From UBA685 sp049890215 (GTDB lineage Bacteria; Pseudomonadota; Alphaproteobacteria; Puniceispirillales; Puniceispirillaceae), in assembly GCA_049890215.1 (NCBI GenBank), contig JBMHBX010000064.1, positions 1 through 64,000 of the forward strand: a stretch of 64,000 bases of DNA, read 5' to 3'. The position numbers and the translations under genes were made by a program. Positions within the stretch are counted from its first letter, which is position 1; every line of letters starts with the position of its first letter. Under the pieces are notes generated by a model. The model was not told where the DNA came from. It was given only the letters and a program-made list of their open reading frames with translations, and made no database searches. Positions 7,670-16,208 of the stretch are shown here, one piece after another.

Positions 7670-9016
7670 ATGGATGATATGACCAACAGCAACAGCCTGA
7701 TTGTAGGGTCAAACAGAAAAATTGATCCCTCTCGGCGTGCGCATCTGAAAGCGGATATGACACCTGATGATAATGACCGCGTTGAAATCGGGCCAACAGG
7801 GCTCGCTTTTGCAGAATGGGCAGAAGCAGGTCTGGTTGCCCCTGATATGCCGCAATTACGTGAATATCGTCTGGCACGCCTGCAAGAGCAAATTCGCAAG
7901 GCTGATTGCGCAGGATTATTATTATTTGACCCGCTTAATATCCGCTATGCAACTGACACCACAAATATGCAGCTTTGGACAACGCATAATGCGGCAAGAG
8001 CCTGCTTTGTGCCGCCAGAAGGCAAGGTTATTTTATGGGATTTCCATAATTGTGAACATTTATCGGCGCATTTGCCTCTGGTTGGTGAATTGCGTGGTGG
8101 TGCGTCATTTTTCTATTTTGAAACAGGTGATCAGACAGAGCTACATGCAAAGCATTTTGCCAAAGAGCTGGTTGATATTATGCATCATTATGCGCCCGGC
8201 AATCAGCGTATCGCAATTGATAAGATCGAAAATGCAGGCTATGCCGCCTTGCTGTCTCATAATCTGACAATTCTTGACGGGCAGGCGCTGACTGAGCTGG
8301 CACGGGCGATTAAAAATGATAACGAGTTAAACGCTATGCGCTGCGCTATTCATGCTTGTGAGCGTGCGATTGATGAGATGTATGCTGTGGTGCGGCCGGG
8401 TGTGACTGAAAATGATGTGTGGGCCGCTCTTCATGCCGGCAATATCCGCAGAGGTGGTGAATGGATTGAGACACGTATCTTATCATCAGGTCCGCGCACA
8501 AATCCGTGGTTTCAGGAATGTGGCCCGCGCATTATGCAAGAAGGTGATTTGCTTGCCTTTGATACTGACCTGATTTCAACCTATGGCTATTGCTGTGATA
8601 TTTCACGCACCTGGATGGTTGGTGATGTCAAACCATCAGAAGAGCAAAAAACGCTGTATCGTGATGCTTATGAACATGTGATGACCAATATTGAGATCAT
8701 CAAGCCTGGTATGAGTTTTGCTGAGGTGACCAAACATGCCCATCGTCTGGCAGAGCCCTATCGTGCCTTGCGTTACGGGGTGTTGGCACATGGCATTGGC
8801 CTTTGTGATGAATATCCGTCTATCCGCTATCCTGAAGATGTTGAAGAGCATGGTTATGGCGGCACAGTAGAGGTCGGCATGACCTTATGTGTTGAGGCCT
8901 ATACCGGTGTCGTGGGCGGTGAGAATGGCGTCAAATTAGAAGAGCAGGTAGTGGTCACAGATGAGGGATGTGTGCCGTTATCAAGCTATCGCTATGAGGA
9001 TGATTTCCTGAGCTAG
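7670..9016 (+). CDS. dddP: DMSP lyase DddP (M24 peptidase fold)
   Basis: This 448-residue protein matches DddP along its length: RKIDPSRRAHLK, NDRVEIGPT, FDPLNIRYATDTTNMQLW, RRGGEWIETRILSSGPRTNPWFQECGP. All six metal ligands known from Ruegeria lacuscaerulensis DddP (D295, D297, D307, H371, E406, E421) are present here with a constant +3 offset: D298, D300, D310, H374, E409 and E424. The catalytic pair Tyr366/Asp377 is Y369/D380. DddP cleaves dimethylsulfoniopropionate into dimethyl sulfide and acrylate in the cytoplasm. With acuI two genes upstream it forms a DMSP cleavage module. GGGAG lies ahead of the chosen ATG. The 132-base gap before it may hold its own promoter. Confidence 0.95.
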   Translation: MDDMTNSNSLIVGSNRKIDPSRRAHLKADMTPDDNDRVEIGPTGLAFAEWAEAGLVAPDMPQLREYRLARLQEQIRKADCAGLLLFDPLNIRYATDTTNMQLWTTHNAARACFVPPEGKVILWDFHNCEHLSAHLPLVGELRGGASFFYFETGDQTELHAKHFAKELVDIMHHYAPGNQRIAIDKIENAGYAALLSHNLTILDGQALTELARAIKNDNELNAMRCAIHACERAIDEMYAVVRPGVTENDVWAALHAGNIRRGGEWIETRILSSGPRTNPWFQECGPRIMQEGDLLAFDTDLISTYGYCCDISRTWMVGDVKPSEEQKTLYRDAYEHVMTNIEIIKPGMSFAEVTKHAHRLAEPYRALRYGVLAHGIGLCDEYPSIRYPEDVEEHGYGGTVEVGMTLCVEAYTGVVGGENGVKLEEQVVVTDEGCVPLSSYRYEDDFLS

Positions 9017-9021
9017 GGCGG

Positions 9022-9561
9022 CTATTTTTGCACCACGGCGATATGTGGCAGATTGCGCCCTTGTTGGGCGTAATCTATGCCATAGCCAATGACAAATTCA
9101 TCCGGAATATCAAAGCCAACCCAATCAATCGGCACTTCGATTTCACGGCGTGAGGGCTTGTTTAACAAGGTGCAGATCTTCAGTGATTTGGGATCTCTTG
9201 TTTTCAGGATATCAACTACCTGATGAAGGGTATGGCCTGTATCTATGATATCTTCGACAATCAGCACATCTCTGTCTTTGATGCTTGTTTCCAGATCCTG
9301 AATAATGCGCACCTGACGTGATGAGACCATCTTATCGCCATAAGATGAGACTGTCATAAAATCGACCTCCACCGGCAGGTCAAGATGACGGACAAGATCA
9401 GCGATAAAGACAAAAGACCCGCGCAAAAGACCAACAACAACAAGCTGTCTTGTGTCGTTATAGTGATTTGTGATTTCGTGAGCCAGTGCATTGATACGTG
9501 CTGTGATTTCAGCCTCTGATATCAGGATTTCGATTTGTTCGCCTGAAGATAAAACTGCCAT
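9022..9561 (-). CDS. hpt: Hypoxanthine phosphoribosyltransferase
   Basis: This 179-residue protein is the usual length for bacterial HPRT. It has the PRPP-binding motif VLIVEDIIDTGHTL, the flexible-loop segment VDFMTVSSYGD, and the C-terminal VGFDIPDEFVIGYGIDYAQ that contacts the purine. It salvages hypoxanthine (and probably guanine) to nucleotides. It converges with dddP, and the two stops are only five bases apart, so no terminator fits between them. Confidence 0.95.
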   Translation of the reverse strand: MAVLSSGEQIEILISEAEITARINALAHEITNHYNDTRQLVVVGLLRGSFVFIADLVRHLDLPVEVDFMTVSSYGDKMVSSRQVRIIQDLETSIKDRDVLIVEDIIDTGHTLHQVVDILKTRDPKSLKICTLLNKPSRREIEVPIDWVGFDIPDEFVIGYGIDYAQQGRNLPHIAVVQK

Positions 9562-9691
9562 CTAGCCTGTCACTCTGCTTATTAACCCTGCCTTTGACGC
9601 ATAGCCCTGCGCCCATCAGTTTACTTGTATCATATCTGAGGAAAATGCCAAGGGCGCTTTGAGGGTGCATAAGTTTGTTATCTTGCCACTT

Positions 9692-9732
9692 GGTGATCAT
9701 CTCCCTTCGCACTATCATCAAAGGGTGATCAT
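9692..9732. repeat. Two 9-bp direct repeats GGTGATCAT before a dehydrogenase gene
   Basis: GGTGATCAT occurs at 9692-9700 and 9724-9732, start to start 32 bases, close to three helical turns. Each copy contains the palindrome TGATCA. The second copy ends 36 bases before the start codon of the dehydrogenase at 9769. The arrangement resembles a pair of regulator half-sites, but no regulator gene is adjacent, so the role is unproven. Confidence 0.35.
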
Positions 9733-9768
9733 AAAGAATAATCGCGGCAGATAAAAGGACAGACAGAT

Positions 9769-10638
9769 ATGGCAAAAGTGGCATTTTTGGGTTTGGGCGT
9801 CATGGGGGGGCCTATGGCAGGGCATTTGGCACAGGCAGGCCATCAGGTCACTGTGTATAACAGGACCACAACAAAGGCTAAATCATGGGTTGATCTTTAC
9901 GGTGGTACGATGGCCGCAAGCCCGGCAGAGGCAGCTGACGGGGCTGATTTTGTATTTGCCTGCGTGGGAAATGATGATGATGTCCGCTCTGTGACAATCG
10001 GGGCTGACGGGGCTTTTGGCGCTATGGCAAAAGGCAGTGTGTTTGTGGATCATACGACTGCCTCTGCAGATGTGGCACGCGCGCTTGATAAAACTGCCCA
10101 AGAACATGGTTTTGGGTTTTTGGACGCGCCTGTGTCCGGCGGGCAGGCAGGCGCTGAAAATGGCAAGCTGACTGTGATGGTGGGCGGTGCAGATGCGCAT
10201 TTTGAACAAGCAGCGCCTCTGATGGCTTGTTATGGGGCAAAAGTCACGTTGATGGGGCCGTCCGGTGCCGGGCAACTAACCAAGATGGTGAATCAGATTT
10301 GTATTGCCGGCCTTGTGCAAGGCCTGTCAGAGGCGCTTCATTTCGGGCAATCTGCCGGTCTTGATATGGAGAGGGCATTGGATGTGATATCAGGCGGGGC
10401 GGCGCAAAGCTGGCAAATGGTGAATCGTGGCCATACGATGATCAAAGATGAATTTGATTTCGGATTTGCCCTTGACTGGATGCGCAAGGATTTAGCGATT
10501 TGTTTTGCTGAAGCAGAGCGCCAGGGCACCTCTTTGCCAGTTACCAAAATCGTCTCAGAGTACTATGATGCCCTGTCTGAGCAAGGCTATGGGCGCAATG
10601 ATACTTCTGCCCTGATACGATTATTACGCGATCAATAA
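9769..10638 (+). CDS. NAD(P)-dependent 3-hydroxyisobutyrate dehydrogenase family protein
   Basis: This 289-residue beta-hydroxyacid dehydrogenase has the N-terminal Rossmann motif FLGLGVMGGPMAGHLAQAGH, the substrate-binding DAPVSGGQAGAENGKLTVMVGG, and the catalytic lysine in GAGQLTKMVNQ. Family members oxidise 3-hydroxyisobutyrate, tartronate semialdehyde partners or 3-hydroxypropionate-type compounds, and the exact substrate cannot be set from sequence. AAGGAC lies well placed before the ATG. It converges with a semialdehyde dehydrogenase across a bidirectional terminator. Confidence 0.85.
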   Translation: MAKVAFLGLGVMGGPMAGHLAQAGHQVTVYNRTTTKAKSWVDLYGGTMAASPAEAADGADFVFACVGNDDDVRSVTIGADGAFGAMAKGSVFVDHTTASADVARALDKTAQEHGFGFLDAPVSGGQAGAENGKLTVMVGGADAHFEQAAPLMACYGAKVTLMGPSGAGQLTKMVNQICIAGLVQGLSEALHFGQSAGLDMERALDVISGGAAQSWQMVNRGHTMIKDEFDFGFALDWMRKDLAICFAEAERQGTSLPVTKIVSEYYDALSEQGYGRNDTSALIRLLRDQ

Positions 10639-10665
10639 AAAAGAGCGCCTGTGAGGCGCTCTTTT
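10639..10665. terminator. Bidirectional rho-independent terminator
   Basis: A 12-bp perfect stem, AAAAGAGCGCCT with AGGCGCTCTTTT, has a three-base loop GTG and A/T runs on both sides. It sits directly between the convergent genes ending at 10638 and 10677 and can end transcription from both strands. Confidence 0.9.
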
Positions 10666-10676
10666 AGTTTGGTCTA

Positions 10677-12143
10677 TCAGATGCCGCCAACGACCATCAG
10701 CTTCATTTCCAGGAATTCATCAACCCCATGTGTTGAGCCTTCGCGGCCAAGGCCGGAGGCTTTCACGCCGCCAAAGGGGCCGACTTCGGAGGAATAAGCA
10801 CCTGTATTGGCAATCACCATGCCATATTCAAGCGCTTCGCCCACACGGAAAATGCGGCCAACATCCTTGGTAAAATAATAGGCTGCCAGACCAAAGATGG
10901 TATCATTGGCAGAATTGATGGCTTCTTCTTCTGTTTCAAATTTGAACAAGGCAGCAACGGGGCCAAATGTCTCTTCGCTATAAAGCTGCATATCAGAGGT
11001 GGCACCTGACAGGACTGTTGGCTCAAAAAATGTGCCGCCAAGCTGATGTGGTTTGCCGCCTGTTAGCACGGTGGCACCTTTATCAGTTGCGTCTTTGACA
11101 TGATGTTTGACCTTGGCAAAGCCCTGATCATCAATGATAGGGCCCTGGACGACCCCTTCATCAAAGCCATCACCGACTTTCATCTCAGCGACTTTGGCAG
11201 ATAGTGCTTTGGCGAAATCATCATAAATGCCTGATTGAACAAATATGCGGTTTGCACACACGCATGTCTGGCCGGCATTGCGATATTTTGAGGCAATTGC
11301 CCCTTCGACCGCTTCTTCCAAATCAGCATCATCAAAGACGATCAAAGGCGCATTGCCGCCAAGCTCCAGAGAAATTTTCTTTATGCTGTCTGCTGACTGG
11401 CGCATGAGAATGCGGCCGACTTCGGTGGAACCTGTAAAGGTGAGTTTGCGCACCCTGTCATCTTCGCACATCACAGAGCCAAGCGCGGGCGCATCCATAC
11501 CCGGAATAATGTTAATGATACCGGCAGGGACACCTGCGCGGTGCGCAAGCTCAGCCAATGCCAGAGCAGAAAGCGGGGTTTGTTCAGCAGGCTTTAAGAC
11601 ACATGCACATCCAACAGCGATACCAGGGGCCACTTTGCGCGTGATCATCGCATTGGGAAAATTCCACGGCGTCACAGCGCCAAACACACCGACAGGCTGA
11701 CGCAAGGTTAAGAATTTTTTATCAGCAAAGGGGCTTTCAAGAACTTCACCCTGAATACGTTTTGCCTGTTCTGCAAACCATTCAATGAAGCTTGAGCCAT
11801 AGCCAATCTCACCTTTGGCTTCTGCCAGAGGCTTGCCCATCTCGGCGGTGAGAATAATGGCAAGGTCATCTGCGTTTTCCATACACAGATCATACCATTT
11901 GCGTAAGATGTTAGCACGTTCCTTTGCGGTTTTTGCCGCCCAGGCAGGTTGCGCTGCATAAGCAGCGTCAATTGCCTGTGCCATCATATCGGCCCCGCAA
12001 TCAGCGACTTTGGCAACAAGCGTACCATTTACAGGATTAGTGACATCAAACTCTGCCCCTGAAGGTGCTGAGACAAAGGCGCCATTTATATAGGCATCTG
12101 TTTTGACCAATGACGGGTCTTTTACAAGGCTTGTTAAATCCAT
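10677..12143 (-). CDS. gabD: NAD(P)-dependent succinate-semialdehyde dehydrogenase
   Basis: This 488-residue aldehyde dehydrogenase is of the GabD type. Visible motifs are the cofactor region TPWNFPNAMITRKVAPGIAVGCACVLKPAEQTP, the TFTGSTEVGR loop, the general base Glu in LELGGNAPLIVFDDADL, and the catalytic cysteine in NAGQTCVCANRIF. The C-terminal PFGGVKASGLGREG is typical. It oxidises succinate semialdehyde to succinate. Related enzymes also take glutarate or malonate semialdehyde, so the substrate is probable rather than certain. Confidence 0.88.
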   Translation of the reverse strand: MDLTSLVKDPSLVKTDAYINGAFVSAPSGAEFDVTNPVNGTLVAKVADCGADMMAQAIDAAYAAQPAWAAKTAKERANILRKWYDLCMENADDLAIILTAEMGKPLAEAKGEIGYGSSFIEWFAEQAKRIQGEVLESPFADKKFLTLRQPVGVFGAVTPWNFPNAMITRKVAPGIAVGCACVLKPAEQTPLSALALAELAHRAGVPAGIINIIPGMDAPALGSVMCEDDRVRKLTFTGSTEVGRILMRQSADSIKKISLELGGNAPLIVFDDADLEEAVEGAIASKYRNAGQTCVCANRIFVQSGIYDDFAKALSAKVAEMKVGDGFDEGVVQGPIIDDQGFAKVKHHVKDATDKGATVLTGGKPHQLGGTFFEPTVLSGATSDMQLYSEETFGPVAALFKFETEEEAINSANDTIFGLAAYYFTKDVGRIFRVGEALEYGMVIANTGAYSSEVGPFGGVKASGLGREGSTHGVDEFLEMKLMVVGGI

Positions 12144-12277
12144 GGTTAGGCTCTTTTTTATGTTTGCTATGCTGATTTGCGTTACTTATTTAGCAGTTAA
12201 TCGCATTTTTTGGTATCACTTTTTATTCAGCTGCGACACTATACTCACCATAACGGACAGGATTTTGACCATCACCT

Positions 12278-13135
12278 ATGATGTTATTTGAGGCGCATTT
12301 TATTCAACAGATAATACCACTGGTTTTGCCTTTGGTTTTCACAGGCATGTTATCTGGTTTCATGGCCGGGCTTTTGGGTGTTGGCGGCGGCATTATCATT
12401 GTGCCGATCCTTGCTTATTTACTGGAGATTAGCGGTATTCACAGTGATATGCCAATGCATGTTGCGGTTGGCAGTTCTTTGGCCATTATTGTGCCGACTT
12501 CTGTGATTTCTGCCAGATCTCATATGTCTCTTGGTAATGTTGATTTTGATGTGATCAGACAACTTGGCCCCTTTGTGTTTGTCGGTGCTTTTGGCGGGGC
12601 GGTGGTCGCCTCTGTTCTGGACAATCAGGCTTTGCGTCTGATTTTTGGCTTGCTTGCTGTGATCATTGGCATTTCTTTTATTGTGCGGGTTGTGATTATC
12701 AGAACACGCCTGCCTGATCTGGCAGGGCGTAGTGTGATGGGCAGTATGATCGGGCTGATATCTGCTCTTGTTGGGATTGGGGGCGGCTCTTTGACAGTGC
12801 CTTGTTTGGTGATGTGTGGCTGGTCTATGCGCCGCGCGGTTGGGACGTCTGCGCTGATGGGGCTTGTGATTGCGATACCAGGGATGGTTAGCTTTATGAT
12901 TGTCGGATTTGGCTCGGTGCCTGATTTGCCATTATCTGTTGGGTTTATATGGTTGCCGGCAGTGGTAATTATCGCAAGCGCTGCCTATTTTACAACGCCT
13001 CTTGGTGCGCGCTTTTCGGTGAAAATTGACCAAAGTCAATTGCGGCGTATTTTTGGCGTGTTTTTGATATTGGTGGGATTGCGCCTTGCCTATGGCGGCA
13101 TTCAAAGCGGGGGGCTATCTCTGTTTGGGGGGTAG
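12278..13135 (+). CDS. TauE/SafE family membrane transporter (putative sulfite/anion exporter)
   Basis: This 285-residue integral membrane protein has about eight hydrophobic segments and the duplicated family motif. The first copy is GFMAGLLGVGGGIIIVPIL near residue 30 and the second is LISALVGIGGGSLTVPCL near residue 165. TauE/SafE proteins export sulfite, sulfoacetate or other organosulfur anions, and some import. Given DMSP metabolism nearby, a sulfur anion is plausible but not shown. The 3' end overlaps the convergent carbonic anhydrase-like gene by 21 bases. Two adjacent ATG codons could serve as start. Confidence 0.85.
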   Translation: MMLFEAHFIQQIIPLVLPLVFTGMLSGFMAGLLGVGGGIIIVPILAYLLEISGIHSDMPMHVAVGSSLAIIVPTSVISARSHMSLGNVDFDVIRQLGPFVFVGAFGGAVVASVLDNQALRLIFGLLAVIIGISFIVRVVIIRTRLPDLAGRSVMGSMIGLISALVGIGGGSLTVPCLVMCGWSMRRAVGTSALMGLVIAIPGMVSFMIVGFGSVPDLPLSVGFIWLPAVVIIASAAYFTTPLGARFSVKIDQSQLRRIFGVFLILVGLRLAYGGIQSGGLSLFGG

Positions 13136-13711
13136 GGGGCGTGCGGTAAAATACTGATAAGGACCGCCGTCCACTCCCAAACGATAGGCTCTGCCAAATT
13201 CAATATAGCGAAGCGCAGAATGCGTGAGCCCTGTGATCTCATCATCTGTCAGATCACGCATTTTTTTGGCCGGCCTGCCAGCCCATAATTCACCTGAGGG
13301 AACTCTTTTAGAAGGTGTGACCATCGCGCCGGCTGCCACCATGGCGCCTTTTTCAACAACCGCGCCATCCATCACAATCGCGCCCATGCCAATAAAGCAC
13401 CCATCTTCCAATGTGCAAGCATGAATAATGGCGCTGTGCCCAATGGTGACATGAGCGCCTATGATGGTGGGAAAGACAGCTGAATCAATATGAACACAGC
13501 TATTATCCTGAATATTTGTGCCGGCACCTATGGTGATGTAATTCGCATCACCGCGCAAAGTGACATTATGCCAGATACTTGCGTCATCTTCGATACGAAC
13601 CGCCCCTGAGATCACGGCTGACTTTGCGATGAAGGCAGTGTCACTTATCTCAGGCATAAGGCCCATAAATGATTCAATCAAAGGCCCGTTTGTGATATCT
13701 TTTTCTGACAT
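13115..13711 (-). CDS. Gamma-carbonic anhydrase family protein (left-handed beta-helix)
   Basis: This 198-residue hexapeptide-repeat protein has repeats such as AVIS-GAVRIE, ASIWHNVTLRGD, TIIGAHVTIGHSAIIHAC, FIGMGAIVMDGAVVEKGAMVAAGAMVTP. Zinc-ligand-type histidines are visible in NSCVHI and GHSAIIHAC. The C-terminal ELWAGRPAKKMRDLTDDE helix is typical of the YrdA/PaaY/CaiE group. Carbonic anhydrase activity is variable in this group. It is divergent from sodB, with an 8-bp inverted repeat in the shared gap. Confidence 0.88.
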   Translation of the reverse strand: MSEKDITNGPLIESFMGLMPEISDTAFIAKSAVISGAVRIEDDASIWHNVTLRGDANYITIGAGTNIQDNSCVHIDSAVFPTIIGAHVTIGHSAIIHACTLEDGCFIGMGAIVMDGAVVEKGAMVAAGAMVTPSKRVPSGELWAGRPAKKMRDLTDDEITGLTHSALRYIEFGRAYRLGVDGGPYQYFTARPLPPKQR

Positions 13712-13729
13712 CTTGATTTCCCTAAAAAT

Positions 13730-13754
13730 GCGTTATCTGTTAAAAGGATAACGC
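13730..13754. promoter_or_regulatory. Inverted repeat GCGTTATC-N9-GATAACGC between divergent genes
   Basis: A perfect 8-bp inverted repeat with a nine-base spacer lies in the 133-base gap between the carbonic-anhydrase-like gene (start 13711, minus) and sodB (start 13845, plus). The position and symmetry suit a dimeric regulator acting on either gene. No T-run follows, so it is not a terminator. Confidence 0.4.
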
Positions 13755-13844
13755 AAGGCATAATGCCAAGACCAGTTTTTTTGATATCAGTCGCCCGACA
13801 CAGGGCTTTCGCTGATTTTTGTCCGTCACTAAAGGAGATAACCC

Positions 13845-14447
13845 ATGGCGTTTGAACTACCAGACCTTCCTTATGCTTATGATGCGCTTGCTGATAAGGG
13901 CATGAGCCAGGAAACACTCGAATTCCACCATGATTTGCACCATAAGGCCTATGTTGATAATGGCAATAAGCTGATTGCCGGCACACAATGGGAAGGTAAA
14001 TCACTCGAAGATATCATTACCGGCACTTATGAGGCAGGTGCGGTTGCACAAAATGGTATCTTTAATAATGCCTCTCAGCATTGGAATCATATCCAATTCT
14101 GGGAAATGATGGGCCCGAACGGCAATGCTATGCCGTCTGAGCTGGAAAAAGCTATCATTGAGAATTTCGGGTCAGTTGACAGCTTTAAGGATGAATTTTG
14201 TGCAGCAGGCGCGGCGCAATTTGGTGCCGGTTGGTGCTGGCTTGTCCAGGATGGTGATGGCAGCCTGAAGGTCACAAAAACAGAAAATGGGGTAAACCCG
14301 CTTTGTTTTGGCCAGACTGCCCTGCTTGGCTGTGATGTATGGGAGCATTCTTATTATATTGATTTTAGGAATAAGCGCCCTGTTTATCTGACCAATTTCT
14401 TTGATAATCTTGTCAATTGGGAAAATGTTGCCTCTCGCATGAGCTAG
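13845..14447 (+). CDS. sodB: Superoxide dismutase, Fe type
   Basis: This 200-residue Fe/Mn superoxide dismutase is expected in the cytoplasm. The metal ligands are visible as His28 in LEFHHDLHH, His in ASQHWNHIQFW, and Asp/His in CDVWEHSYYIDF. The Gln in FNNASQHWNH occupies the position that is Gln in iron enzymes and Gly in manganese enzymes, which supports the Fe type. AAAGGAG lies a suitable distance before ATG. A rho-independent terminator follows 36 bases after the stop. Confidence 0.96.
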   Translation: MAFELPDLPYAYDALADKGMSQETLEFHHDLHHKAYVDNGNKLIAGTQWEGKSLEDIITGTYEAGAVAQNGIFNNASQHWNHIQFWEMMGPNGNAMPSELEKAIIENFGSVDSFKDEFCAAGAAQFGAGWCWLVQDGDGSLKVTKTENGVNPLCFGQTALLGCDVWEHSYYIDFRNKRPVYLTNFFDNLVNWENVASRMS

Positions 14448-14483
14448 GCACGCTTCTTTTCAACTGATACAGATGGTATGAAA

Positions 14484-14511
14484 GCCTCTGCCACAATGGC
14501 AGGGGCTTTTT
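14484..14511 (+). terminator. Rho-independent terminator after sodB
   Basis: A 10-bp stem, GCCTCTGCCA with TGGCAGGGGC (one G-T pair), has loop CAA and is followed by TTTTT. It lies 36 bases after the sodB stop codon. Confidence 0.85.
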
Positions 14512-14638
14512 CTTGCCTTAATTCAAACGCATTTAACAGATAATGTAACGATCATAGCAATTTGCAATCAGATGTGATTTTCCCTACTCTTGGGGGACCA
14601 GATTACTGTTTATAAAAAAATAAAGATGAGGTAAGGCA

Positions 14639-14893
14639 ATGAATGTTCTTCTTGGTGTGTTTGGTTTTATCGCAATTGGCCTATCAGACAGCGCTCAGGA
14701 ATTCGCCAAACATAGTAACGGGTCTAATGTCTATGATATTATTACCCCGCAAAGCTGCCCGACCGGCCTTCGTGAGACTGGTTATAGCTGGTCAATTGGC
14801 GGGGGTATCATGCTCAAAGAACGCAATCTTGACGGCACCACAGGTGATGTGTGTCAGGATGAAAGTGCCGTGGATAAAAACGCAGGCAATTAA
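14639..14893 (+). CDS. Small orphan protein with a hydrophobic N-terminus
   Basis: This 84-residue protein is not recognised. It begins with a hydrophobic stretch (VLLGVFGFIAIGL) that could be a membrane anchor or an atypical signal lacking a positive N-terminus. The rest is polar with two cysteines (PQSCPTG and GDVCQDE) and a GYSWSIGGG segment. AGGTAAGG precedes the ATG, which favours this frame over an overlapping frame that starts four bases later and would give an 88-residue basic protein. It stands between a terminator and the convergent argG, so it is its own unit. Function unknown. Confidence 0.55.
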   Translation: MNVLLGVFGFIAIGLSDSAQEFAKHSNGSNVYDIITPQSCPTGLRETGYSWSIGGGIMLKERNLDGTTGDVCQDESAVDKNAGN

Positions 14894-14905
14894 AAAAGGG
14901 CTGAT

Positions 14906-16144
14906 TTAAGAGCTTTGTGATTTGCGCCGCGCCATTTCCCGCACACGAAGGCGCAAGGCCTGCAGGCGAATAAAGCCATGGGCATCATTATGATCATAAT
15001 CACCCTGTCCTTCTTCGAAGGTGACAAGATCTTCTGAATACAGAGAATTTGGCGACTGGCGGCCTGTGACAATGACATTGCCTTTATAGAGTTTCAGGCG
15101 GACAGTGCCGTTCACAACAGGTTGGCTTGCATCAATGGCGGCCTGTAACATTTCACGCTCAGGGCTAAACCAAAAGCCATTATAGACCAATTCAGCATAG
15201 CGCGGCATAAGCTCATCCTTGAGGTGGGCTGCGCCTCTGTCCAGGGTGATTGACTCAATCGCGCGTCTTGCGTCCAGCAAGATAGTGCCGCCAGGTGTTT
15301 CATAAATGCCGCGTGATTTCATGCCCACAAAGCGGTTTTCCACAAGATCAAGACGGCCAATGCCATTCATACCGCCAAGCCTGTTTAATTCTGTCAGCAA
15401 ATTGGCAGGTGAGAGCGCTTTGCCATCAATCGCCACAGGATCGCCATGATGGAAGGTGATCTCAATTTCTGTTGCGGTATCAGGGGCTTGTTCTGGTGAG
15501 ACGGTGCGCGAGAAAACATATTCTTCAGGGCCGACCCATGGATCTTCAAGTACTTTGCCTTCAGCAGAGATATGAAGCAGGTTGGCATCAACAGAAAAAG
15601 GAGCCTCACCTCTTTTGTCTTTGGGGACCGGGATTTGGTTTGCTTCTGCATAGGAGATCAGCTTTGTGCGAGAGGCAAGATCCCATTCACGCCACGGGGC
15701 AATCACTTTGATATCAGGATTGAGCGCATAATAGCCAAGTTCAAAACGCACCTGATCATTGCCTTTGCCAGTAGCGCCATGAGAGACAGCATCAGCCCCA
15801 ACTTCGCGGGCGATTTCAATCTGTCTTTTGGCAATCAGAGGACGTGCAATTGACGTGCCAAGAAGATAGAGTCCTTCATAAAGCGCATTTGCCCTGAACA
15901 TAGGGAAGACATAATCTGAGACAAATTCTTCGCGCAAATCTTCGATATAGATTTGCTTTATGCCAAGCATTTCAGCTTTGGCGCGCGCCGGTTCGATATC
16001 TTCACCCTGGCCCAAATCTGCGGTAAATGTGATGACCTCACATTGATAGGTCTCTTGCAACCATTTCAATATGACAGAGGTATCAAGGCCGCCTGAATAG
16101 GCAAGGACAACTTTATTTATGGCTTGTGCGCTTGTTTTGCTCAT
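14906..16144 (-). CDS. argG: Argininosuccinate synthase
   Basis: This 412-residue enzyme has the ATP-binding PP-motif VVLAYSGGLDTSVILKWL at the N-terminus and the conserved GATGKGNDQVRFELGYYAL, EDPWVGPEEYVFSRTV, GIGRLDLVENRFVGMKSRGIYETPGG segments. It condenses citrulline and aspartate in arginine biosynthesis. It has the full family length and ends 12 bases from the convergent small orphan gene. Confidence 0.97.
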   Translation of the reverse strand: MSKTSAQAINKVVLAYSGGLDTSVILKWLQETYQCEVITFTADLGQGEDIEPARAKAEMLGIKQIYIEDLREEFVSDYVFPMFRANALYEGLYLLGTSIARPLIAKRQIEIAREVGADAVSHGATGKGNDQVRFELGYYALNPDIKVIAPWREWDLASRTKLISYAEANQIPVPKDKRGEAPFSVDANLLHISAEGKVLEDPWVGPEEYVFSRTVSPEQAPDTATEIEITFHHGDPVAIDGKALSPANLLTELNRLGGMNGIGRLDLVENRFVGMKSRGIYETPGGTILLDARRAIESITLDRGAAHLKDELMPRYAELVYNGFWFSPEREMLQAAIDASQPVVNGTVRLKLYKGNVIVTGRQSPNSLYSEDLVTFEEGQGDYDHNDAHGFIRLQALRLRVREMARRKSQSS

Positions 16145-16208
16145 TTTTATGAACCCTCATCTCCACCATCGCAGGCTCTGATCATTACGATAGATGGGTT
16201 ATGCATGA

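Noticed and set aside
14643..14909. Overlapping 88-residue frame starting four bases after the chosen small gene
   Set aside because: Its predicted product is basic and low in typical codons, and it would overlap the end of argG. The frame starting at 14639 has a cleaner amino acid profile and ends before argG.
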